From: Lutispora sp.
GTDB lineage: Bacteria; Bacillota; Clostridia; Lutisporales; Lutisporaceae
NCBI GenBank assembly: GCA_030834765.1
Contig: JAUQXG010000022.1
Coordinates: forward strand, 1 to 5,894
Direction of reading: 5' to 3'
Length of the DNA stretch: 5,894 nucleotides
The notes under the pieces are model-generated. The model did not search any database, had not been told where the DNA came from, and saw only the letters and a list, made by a program, of their open reading frames with translations. A program made the translations under genes and the position numbers. Positions 1 to 4,803 of this stretch are shown here, piece after piece. Each line of letters begins with the position of its first letter. Position 1 is the first letter of the stretch.

Positions 1-382
1 CTAATTCAGAATGAAGCATTCTCACCTCTGTAATATCCCGATCTGTAGATACTGCCCCGGCAAACTCTCCATCTACATACACAGGAAGGGCATTCGCTAA
101 TATATAGGATCCTTCCCTAGGAGAGTGATATTTGTTCTCTATGGTTTTCTTGCTTTTTCTTACTATGTTTATCACAGCATCAGGGAAAAATTCTTCTATA
201 TTCTTCCCTATGATCTCTTCTTTCAAAATTCCATAAAGCCTCTCTGCCTTTGTATTCCAAATAATTACTATCCCATCTTTGTCTACAGCACAAACCGCTT
301 CATATATAGCATCTATAATGCTATCCTGCCTTTTCCACATATACTCTGGCTGAAAATAATATTTTTCATCATTTAAAACCAT
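1..382 (-). CDS. PAS-domain protein, N-terminal part; probably a sigma-54-dependent activator (partial, runs off left edge)
   Basis: This is an open frame of 127 codons from ATG 382 to the left edge with no stop. GGGGAG (391-396 on the complement) lies 8 nt before the ATG, which supports the start. Residues about 20-119 form a PAS domain: it opens with IIDAIYEAVCAVDKDGIVII, has the WN-x(6)-YG turn at 42-51, and ends with a VDGEFAGAV strand and the DIT motif at 116-118. PAS domains sense ligands, redox state or bind partners. In clostridia, a short N-terminus followed at once by a PAS ending in 'RDITE' often precedes an AAA+ sigma-54 interaction domain and a Fis-type HTH. That C-terminal part is outside the window, so the activator assignment is inference; a PAS histidine kinase is the main alternative. 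No clear promoter was found upstream, and no -24/-12 sigma-54 element was seen. Confidence 0.85.
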   Translation of the reverse strand, partial: MVLNDEKYYFQPEYMWKRQDSIIDAIYEAVCAVDKDGIVIIWNTKAERLYGILKEEIIGKNIEEFFPDAVINIVRKSKKTIENKYHSPREGSYILANALPVYVDGEFAGAVSTDRDITEVRMLHSEL

Positions 383-470
383 ATTTACTTCTCCCCTAAT
401 GTGTATTTTTTCAGCTATGTCTCCGCTTTTGTAGCCATGCATGATGATGTAAGAGTTCCATAAAGTGATC

Positions 471-496
471 TTAAAATCATGATGACACTATTTTAA
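471..496. repeat. AT-rich inverted repeat TTAAAAT / ATTTTAA
   Basis: Two perfect 7-bp arms (471-477 and 490-496) are separated by 12 nt. It lies about 90 bp upstream of the PAS-gene start, where an operator could sit. The arms are only A/T, so chance occurrence in this DNA is quite possible. It has no U-tract and is not a terminator. Confidence 0.25.
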
Positions 497-613
497 CAAT
501 TCTTCAACCACACCAGCAGCAGGCAAGAGGCTACAAATTTTCAATTTCTTTTAGTAAAATCAATGCTTACATCAGAGTCTTCATCGTACATATCACAAAA
601 GAAACAATAACAT

Positions 614-628
614 GAATAATGATTATCA
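614..628. promoter_or_regulatory. Fur-box-like dyad
   Basis: The site reads GAATAATGATTATCA, which matches the 7-1-7 Fur consensus TGATAATNATTATCA at 12 of the 14 specified positions. Fur and relatives bind such sites when iron (or another metal) is bound. It lies 48 bp upstream of the PadR -35 box and about 230 bp upstream of the PAS gene, so it is not well placed for simple repression of either. The consensus is AT-rich and near matches arise by chance in low-GC genomes. Confidence 0.3.
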
Positions 629-676
629 CTTCTATCTATAGTTAAAATTATCTTCTATTCCATTATATTTACCTGC

Positions 677-705
677 TTGACATATATAGGTTGTCGATAT
701 ATCAT
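677..705 (+). promoter_or_regulatory. Sigma-A promoter of the PadR-SEDS operon
   Basis: A consensus -35 TTGACA (677-682) is followed by a 17-nt spacer and a -10 TATCAT (700-705), one mismatch from TATAAT. The predicted start of transcription is near 712, giving a leader of only about 27 nt before the ATG at 739. There is no room for a riboswitch or attenuator, so control should be by repressor binding at the overlapping dyad. Confidence 0.8.
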
Positions 706-724
706 ATATAGATAATCTATATAT
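704..724. promoter_or_regulatory. Perfect 10-1-10 inverted repeat, probable PadR autoregulatory operator
   Basis: The left arm ATATATAGAT (704-713) and right arm ATCTATATAT (715-724) are exact reverse complements around one central A. The dyad starts in the last bases of the -10 box and covers the predicted transcription start, so a bound dimer would block initiation. The octamer ATATATAG occurs three times in the promoter region (682-689, 704-711, 719-726). PadR proteins bind as dimers to dyads and commonly repress their own operons. Binding here by the product of 739-1089 is inference from position. Confidence 0.65.
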
Positions 725-738
725 AGGGAGTCGAGTTT

Positions 739-1089
739 ATGGCAATTGAAAAGAGTTTATTAAATGGCAGCACAACGATGCTTATACTAAAGCTGCTTGA
801 GGATAAGGATATGTATGGATATCAGATGATTGAAGAGTTATCAAAGAAGTCTGATGATACCTTTGCCCTTAAAGCAGGAACGCTTTATCCTTTGCTTCAC
901 AACCTTGAGCAACAGGGAATGGTTTGTTCTTATGATGATAATGCCGACTGTGCAAGGGTGCGAAAGTATTACAACATAACAAAAAAGGGTAAGGGTTTGC
1001 TTGCTGATAAAAAGGCAGAATGGCAAACCTATTCCTCGGCTGTCAATCGAGTCCTACAAGGGGGTGCTACTCTTGCAGAAGCATACTAA
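739..1089 (+). CDS. PadR-family transcriptional repressor
   Basis: This is a 116-aa cytoplasmic DNA-binding protein with the PadR winged-helix domain over about residues 8-85. The first helices are TTMLILKLLEDKDMYGYQMIEELSK-like (residues 12-36). The recognition helix carries the family hallmark GTLYPLLHNLEQQG (about 47-60). A wing follows, then YNITKKGKGLL before a short C-terminal helix. The length is typical of the short subfamily with a reduced C-terminal dimerisation helix. AGGGAG lies 8 nt before the ATG. The consensus promoter is overlapped by a perfect dyad, which fits autorepression. The gene ends 17 bp inside the next one, the SEDS membrane protein, so the two are translationally coupled. 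Small PadR regulators are often paired with a membrane protein bearing a helical N-terminal domain, as here. The family is sure; the inducing signal is unknown. Confidence 0.93.
   Translation: MAIEKSLLNGSTTMLILKLLEDKDMYGYQMIEELSKKSDDTFALKAGTLYPLLHNLEQQGMVCSYDDNADCARVRKYYNITKKGKGLLADKKAEWQTYSSAVNRVLQGGATLAEAY
1058..1064 (+). promoter_or_regulatory. Shine-Dalgarno that fixes the start of the SEDS gene
   Basis: AAGGGGG, inside the PadR reading frame, ends 8 nt before TTG 1073. This is the best ribosome site in the area and picks TTG 1073 over the in-frame TTG at 1001 and GTG at 1064. It also makes the start dependent on ribosomes finishing PadR. Confidence 0.75.
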
Positions 1090-2443
1090 AACAAAGCAGT
1101 ATCTTGATGCAATTTGCAATCAGATTAGATGCAAAAAAATTCACGGCGAGATTTACGAAGAAATTGAAAACCATATAAATGACCAAAAAGAGGCTTTTAA
1201 GTCCCAGGGAATTGATGATGAAACTGCAACACTAAAAGCTATTGAGCAAATGGGTGATCCCATTATGGTCGGTACAGAGCTTGACCGCACACACAGGCCA
1301 AAGCCTGAATGGTCCATTATTGGACTTACGTTTTTATTATTGCTTACAGGAATTTTTATAAGGATTTTTACCTCTCCTCAGGATTTTAATGGTTTAGAGT
1401 TATTTTATCGACAATTAATTTTTACAATAGTAGGAATAGGCTTAATGGCTCTTTGCTACTACATAGATTTTACTTTCATAGGCAAATATCCAAAAACAAT
1501 ATTTTTGTTATTGGTTGGGTTAATCATCTTTTTGATGGCTATATCAAGACCTATAAATGGCAGGTATATTTATGCTTCCTATCTGCTTTTATTGTTTCCA
1601 ACATCCTTTGCAGGGACTGTTTACAGCATGAGAAATAAAGGGTATCCCGGAATTATTCTTTGCGGATTATTTTTTGCAGTATCCTTTGCAATTTCTATAA
1701 TCATTCCAAGTATCACATCTTCCTTACTCCTTGCTCTATGCTGTCTTGTGGTGCTTACTATGGCTATTTTAAAAAATTGGTTTCGAGTAAAAACGCTCTA
1801 TGCCTTACTGCTTGTTTATCTTCCTATGGCAGTATCCTTGTTCATGATATTTAGCAGCGGCATTGTATGGAAAAGGATCACTCTGGCTTTTTCTCCCTTC
1901 ATTGACCCTATGGGTGCAGGATACATGGCAACTAGGACAAAACAACTTTTGTCAGGTGCCAAATTTATAGGACAAGGTACTCTCCCTGAAAATTTTCAAC
2001 AATTATCCCCAGTACAGATTTTGCCAGGGATAAACAACGATTTTTTACTTACATACATCATCCATAGATTTGGATGGTTTACCTTTATGATTGTTGTAGC
2101 ATTGTTAAGTGTATTCATTATTCGTGCATTTGTCCTTTGTACAAAGCAGAAAAGCATTCTTGGTTTGTTCGTTTCGACAGCCGCAACTTTAACAATTGCA
2201 ATACAAACCGTGTTTTATGTTTTGACCAATCTAGGCTTTCAGCTTTTTGCACCGCTTTCGCTGCCTTTCATTTCACAAAGCAGCTCTTATCTTTTAATAA
2301 ATATGTGTCTTATAGGTATCCTTCTTTCAGTATTTAGGACAGGCTATTTTATTAAGGATAAAGAGGGTAGTAAAAAATCAACAACTAACTCTTTTGTGAA
2401 ATTTGAAGACGGTAAGCTAATCATTGACTTCCACACACATTAA
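1073..2443 (+). CDS. SEDS-family (FtsW/RodA/SpoVE-like) membrane protein with N-terminal PadR-associated helical domain
   Basis: This 456-aa protein starts at TTG 1073, overlapping the PadR gene by 17 bp. Residues 1-76 are soluble, charged and helical (QYLDAICNQIRCKKIH, then an EIENHINDQKEAF helix, then AIEQMGDP). This matches the 'permease prefix'/DUF1700-like (HAAS-type) domains encoded next to PadR genes. From about residue 80 there are about ten membrane helices (near 80-98, 112-132, 141-157, 166-184, 191-211, 213-234, 240-262, 323-350, 360-385, 403-424), with a large outer loop at about 263-322. SEDS hallmarks are the glycine-containing loop with FIGQG (299-303), LPGINNDF (317-324) in place of canonical LPExHTDF, and SLPFISQSSS near 396-405 in place of LPFISYGGSS. 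SEDS proteins polymerise peptidoglycan glycan strands from lipid II. The loop aspartate (D323) is kept, but neighbouring His/Thr are Asn/Asn. Activity is therefore plausible but unproven. Fold assignment is strong, exact role unknown. Confidence 0.88.
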   Translation: MQKHTKTKQYLDAICNQIRCKKIHGEIYEEIENHINDQKEAFKSQGIDDETATLKAIEQMGDPIMVGTELDRTHRPKPEWSIIGLTFLLLLTGIFIRIFTSPQDFNGLELFYRQLIFTIVGIGLMALCYYIDFTFIGKYPKTIFLLLVGLIIFLMAISRPINGRYIYASYLLLLFPTSFAGTVYSMRNKGYPGIILCGLFFAVSFAISIIIPSITSSLLLALCCLVVLTMAILKNWFRVKTLYALLLVYLPMAVSLFMIFSSGIVWKRITLAFSPFIDPMGAGYMATRTKQLLSGAKFIGQGTLPENFQQLSPVQILPGINNDFLLTYIIHRFGWFTFMIVVALLSVFIIRAFVLCTKQKSILGLFVSTAATLTIAIQTVFYVLTNLGFQLFAPLSLPFISQSSSYLLINMCLIGILLSVFRTGYFIKDKEGSKKSTTNSFVKFEDGKLIIDFHTH

Positions 2444-2488
2444 AATAATTGTTTGCCTCAAATTCATATACAAAAGCAGCCATAAACC

Positions 2489-2551
2489 GCTTCATAACGG
2501 TCTTTAAATGAAGTATATCGGGTACACATGCTTCAGTTATTCATATTGAAG
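2489..2551. repeat. Two consecutive GCTTCA...TGAAG dyads upstream of the PPOX promoter
   Basis: The arms CTTCA/TGAAG occur at 2490-2494/2509-2513 and again at 2531-2535/2547-2551. In both dyads the left arm is preceded by G. In the first dyad the match extends to CTTCAT/ATGAAG. The second dyad contains the -35 box of the next gene. They might be operator half-sites or weak transcript hairpins ending the SEDS operon. Neither is followed by a T-run, so terminator function is doubtful. Confidence 0.3.
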
Positions 2552-2574
2552 GACTTTTCATGATGTGCTAGAAT
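2546..2574 (+). promoter_or_regulatory. Sigma-A promoter with extended -10 for the PPOX-class gene
   Basis: TTGAAG (2546-2551), a 17-nt spacer and TAGAAT (2569-2574) form a good promoter. The TG-C just before the -10 (2566-2568) gives an extended -10. Transcription should start near 2581, leaving an AT-rich leader of about 69 nt with no strong structure. This indicates the gene is transcribed separately from the PadR-SEDS operon. Confidence 0.65.
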
Positions 2575-2649
2575 GAAAATATTTACAAGTCTATTTTTAT
2601 TTACTGATGTAAAAATAATGATTTTCTATCAAATAGGGGGAAAAGTAAA

Positions 2650-3120
2650 ATGATTACATTAGAGAAAAGTCTAAAAGTCTTGGAAGAATTATTCGCCAAA
2701 GATTATCAGTTTGCTTTAGCCACAACAAACGATAATGTGCCGTCTGTTAGGTTTATTGATGCATTTTATAATAATGGTGCATTTTATACTGTAACCTATG
2801 CAAACTCACAGAAAGTTATTGAAATGGAAGCTAACCCAAGAGTAGCTATGTGTAATAAACTTTATAGATTTAGCGGTTTGGCATATAATATAGGACATCC
2901 TTTCAAAGAGGGAAATGATGAAATAAGAACTAAATTAATAAAAGCATTTGAATCGTGGTATTTTAAGCATAATAATGAAAACGATGAAAATATGTGTTAT
3001 ATAAAAATCGAATTAAGTCACGGTTTTTTTTATAAAGATGGTATGGGATATGATGTGGATTTTGCATCTAAAAAAGTAGCAGAGTTTCCATTTGAATTCG
3101 ATATTGTATTGATAGAATAA
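2650..3120 (+). CDS. Pyridoxamine 5'-phosphate oxidase-like (PPOX-class) FMN-binding split-barrel protein
   Basis: This is a 156-aa soluble cytoplasmic protein. The order of elements fits the split beta-barrel flavin fold: an N-terminal helix (1-17), strand YQFALATTNDNVPSVRFID (19-37), strand GAFYTVTY (43-50), the NSQKV turn (52-56) that in relatives contacts the FMN phosphate, and the ANPRVAMC strand (about 61-68). A C-terminal half rich in strands follows (IKIELSHGFFYK). True PdxH enzymes are longer and carry conserved C-terminal PLP-binding residues, which are not evident here. A general flavin or related-cofactor reductase/oxidase is more likely than vitamin B6 synthesis; the substrate is unknown. 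AGGGGG lies 9 nt before the ATG. It has its own promoter and converges with the next gene, 39 bp away. Confidence 0.85.
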   Translation: MITLEKSLKVLEELFAKDYQFALATTNDNVPSVRFIDAFYNNGAFYTVTYANSQKVIEMEANPRVAMCNKLYRFSGLAYNIGHPFKEGNDEIRTKLIKAFESWYFKHNNENDENMCYIKIELSHGFFYKDGMGYDVDFASKKVAEFPFEFDIVLIE

Positions 3121-3141
3121 CTTTAATAAAATTCAAGTAAT

Positions 3142-3163
3142 ATAAGCCATTCAATCAGCTTAT
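3142..3163. terminator. Weak hairpin between convergent genes
   Basis: ATAAGC (3142-3147) and GCTTAT (3158-3163) form a 6-bp stem with a 10-nt loop in the short gap between the convergent genes, overlapping the stop codon of the minus-strand gene. There is no proper U-tract on either strand. It could act as a weak bidirectional terminator, but the stem is short. Confidence 0.3.
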
Positions 3164-3909
3164 TGCAACAGATGATATTCTTCCTGCTTTTTTGATTCTA
3201 ATATTTCAATGTTCTCTATTAATAATAAATCAACATAAGAATATATAAGTTTATCATCTATTATATTTATACTTCCAGCACGCTTCTCTACTTTCATATT
3301 ATCAACCTTAGCATGAATAGAATCCTTTACTATGGTAAGTAAGAAAGAATAAGAATTGCTTTCTTTTTTATATATTAAATAATTTGATTCAGCAACCCCT
3401 GTTCCAAAGCTTTTTAGCTTACTAATAAGTATGAGATATAAATTATTGCTCATTGCATAATAGTCTTCTATATTTTGATTCGTTAGTAATATTTCATATT
3501 TTCCATCTATATAGTCTAATAGTATAAAATTAGTATCTTCTAAATTTTTATTATGAATAATGATCTCGTAATCATCATCAGTATCAATTTGGACATGTTT
3601 AATATCAGAGGAGCAAAATTCATTAACAAACTGGATTCCTTTTTTCTGCAATTGCAGTTTTACAGTTGTTAAAACTTCTTCAGGTAAAATTGTTTTTTGT
3701 ATGGTGCTATTTTTAAAAGTCGCTTCATCAGAATCTTTTAATGTATTATAATTCCATATATACATATTTTGGGCTAGTGCTAATAAAACTAAAGAAAGCA
3801 AACATACTTTTGTTAAGATGGATGTTTGCCTTTTATATAGTAATAACAGAATAAAAATTGTTAATAATGTTAAAACAATCGTAAAGAGTCCAACTATCAT
3901 CTTCACCAT
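3160..3909 (-). CDS. Unrecognised membrane-anchored protein with extracytoplasmic domain
   Basis: I do not recognise this 249-aa protein. It opens with two hydrophobic helices (about 4-25 and 31-52) joined by a short basic loop (K26, R27, K34). By the positive-inside rule both ends lie outside, leaving residues 53-249 as an outer-face domain. That domain has a helical segment (about 75-98) and then alternating strands. It includes an acidic DTDDDYE (109-115) followed by a strand, and FGTGVAESNYLIYKKES (about 168-184). The pattern 'acidic turn, then Glu-Ile-Ile strand' loosely recalls FG-GAP/VCBS-like calcium-loop repeats, but no repeat array is clear. GGAGG lies 7 nt before ATG 3909, so the start is firm. 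It has its own likely promoter and converges on the PPOX-class gene. It is a real gene by start signals and length; its function is unknown. Confidence 0.8.
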   Translation of the reverse strand: MVKMIVGLFTIVLTLLTIFILLLLYKRQTSILTKVCLLSLVLLALAQNMYIWNYNTLKDSDEATFKNSTIQKTILPEEVLTTVKLQLQKKGIQFVNEFCSSDIKHVQIDTDDDYEIIIHNKNLEDTNFILLDYIDGKYEILLTNQNIEDYYAMSNNLYLILISKLKSFGTGVAESNYLIYKKESNSYSFLLTIVKDSIHAKVDNMKVEKRAGSINIIDDKLIYSYVDLLLIENIEILESKKQEEYHLLQ

Positions 3910-3984
3910 GCAAACACCTCCAATTTTAGTCCCTATCTATAATGTTCCTCCAAGGTTTTTCTGCTTCTTAATATTGTATAGAAT

Positions 3985-4014
3985 ATTATAACGCATATTA
4001 AATGTATGTTTTAA
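3985..4014 (-). promoter_or_regulatory. Probable sigma-A promoter of the membrane-anchored protein gene
   Basis: On the complement, TTAAAA (4014-4009), an 18-nt spacer and a perfect -10 TATAAT (3990-3985) lie about 75 bp before the ATG at 3909. The -35 matches TTGACA at only 4 of 6 positions. The leader contains a second Shine-Dalgarno-like TTGGAGG (3953-3947), 30 bp upstream of the one that is used, with no ordinary start codon behind it. Confidence 0.5.
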
Positions 4015-4047
4015 AAAATGTTGCTCTCTTCAAATAACACCATATTT

Positions 4048-4069
4048 AAAGGCTCTCGCTGAGACCTTT
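4048..4069 (-). terminator. Stem-loop downstream of the YczE-family gene, possible terminator
   Basis: On the complement, AAAGGTCTC pairs with GAGAGCCTTT around an AGC loop, giving nine base pairs with one bulged G. It starts 24 bp after the stop codon of the YczE-family gene. It is followed by TTTAAATATGG rather than a continuous U-run, so it may be a weak terminator or a 3'-end stabilising hairpin. Confidence 0.45.
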
Positions 4070-4092
4070 TCCTACCTATCTAGCTTCTTGAA

Positions 4093-4773
4093 TCATTCTT
4101 CTACGTTGGTTTCTTTTTTCTCTCTATGAAACAATCCCTTAATGTAAACGATATCTTCATCTATAAATCTATGCTTTACATTAGCCACATCAAACTTGAA
4201 AATTTTAAAGACAAATTGTACGAAATATCCCACTGCTATTGCAGTAATCAGTGTACCTATGCCTATAAAGCCACCCATTAAATAGCCAGCTGCAAGTACA
4301 CTCATTTCAATGCTGTTTCTTATAAATCTCACGGATTTATTTGTTTTTTTAGTGAGTCCGACCATAAGTCCGTCTCTAGGCCCAGATCCAAATCCTGCGC
4401 CTATATAGCAAAATGTGGCTAAAGCGATTACAAACATACCAAGTATAAGCATAATGAATTGAAGTATCACATGATCAAACACAGGTATTACATTATGAAT
4501 CATCAATATATCCAAGAAATATCCTATAAAAAACATATTAGAGATTGTGCCCCAACCAACCTTTTCACCAAAGGCAAAGTTTAATACCACAATTAAAAGC
4601 CCAATACCGATGCTAGCCTGCCCCATTGTAATTCCTGTGATTCTTGAAATACCCTGATGAAAGACATCCCAAGGAGCTAATCCTAAATTTGCATTTATAG
4701 TCAAAACAATTCCAAGTGAGTAAAGGAAAAGCCCAACAAATAATCTAACAAAGCGTTTTAAAATAACCTTCAA
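4093..4773 (-). CDS. YczE/YyaS/YitT-family integral membrane protein
   Basis: This is a 226-aa inner-membrane protein with about six hydrophobic segments (near 8-26, 54-69, 73-95, 102-122, 155-172, 176-192) and a charged cytoplasmic tail. It carries the twin family motifs: ANLGLAPWDV (28-37) and AGFGSGPRDGLM (126-137). The two halves look like an internal duplication, since each motif is followed by a GT-x(8)-GYF segment (75-85 and 173-183). The start is set at TTG 4773, because GGGAGG (4786-4781) sits 7 nt upstream. An earlier in-frame TTG at 4788 would place that Shine-Dalgarno inside the gene. It follows the kinase gene by 30 bp in the same direction, so the two are likely an operon. The molecular function of the family is not established; a transporter or signalling role are both possible. 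Confidence 0.85.
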   Translation of the reverse strand: MKVILKRFVRLFVGLFLYSLGIVLTINANLGLAPWDVFHQGISRITGITMGQASIGIGLLIVVLNFAFGEKVGWGTISNMFFIGYFLDILMIHNVIPVFDHVILQFIMLILGMFVIALATFCYIGAGFGSGPRDGLMVGLTKKTNKSVRFIRNSIEMSVLAAGYLMGGFIGIGTLITAIAVGYFVQFVFKIFKFDVANVKHRFIDEDIVYIKGLFHREKKETNVEE

Positions 4774-4803
4774 TAAAAAACCTCCCAAAATATCAAATTC
4801 AAA

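Larger units (their letters stand above)
383..676. other. Intergenic region upstream of the divergent PAS and PadR genes
   Basis: No convincing gene was found here. It is the leader of the minus-strand PAS gene plus the upstream flank of the PadR promoter. The minus strand contains short coding-like stretches. One is a 37-codon stop-to-stop frame (654-541) with a C-x-C-x-x-C cluster. Another is an 18-codon TTG frame (544-488) reading LKICSLLPAAGVVEELLK. Neither has a Shine-Dalgarno. A Fur-box-like dyad lies at 614-628 and an AT-rich inverted repeat at 471-496. No sigma-A promoter for the PAS gene stood out; TAAAAT on the minus strand near 490-496 is a possible -10 but has no good -35 partner. 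Confidence 0.6.

Noticed and set aside
125..376. 83-codon plus-strand frame rich in Phe/Tyr/Ile
   Set aside because: It lies entirely antisense to the PAS-domain gene, which has a clear domain and Shine-Dalgarno. This frame has no such support.
383..480. Sigma-54 (-24/-12) promoter for the PAS gene
   Set aside because: The nearest candidate (TGGCTAC...GC on the complement near 425-440) has a GG-to-GC spacing two bases too short, and the -12 element is poor.
841..1026. 61-codon minus-strand frame
   Set aside because: Antisense to the PadR gene, with no ribosome site and no recognisable content.
1453..2337. Three plus-strand frames (1453-1638, 1660-1854, 2074-2337) of 61, 64 and 87 codons
   Set aside because: All lie inside the SEDS gene in another frame and are rich in Cys/Phe/Tyr, as expected of shifted reading of a membrane protein gene.
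3926..3953. Second TTGGAGG upstream of the membrane-anchored protein gene, as a leader peptide ribosome site
   Set aside because: No ATG, GTG or TTG follows at a usable distance. Only a five-codon frame starting with ATT would be possible, so a leader peptide is not supported.
4774..4788. TTG 4788 as start of the YczE-family gene
   Set aside because: The Shine-Dalgarno GGGAGG would lie inside the coding sequence directly after this codon, and no other ribosome site precedes it. TTG 4773 is ideally spaced.
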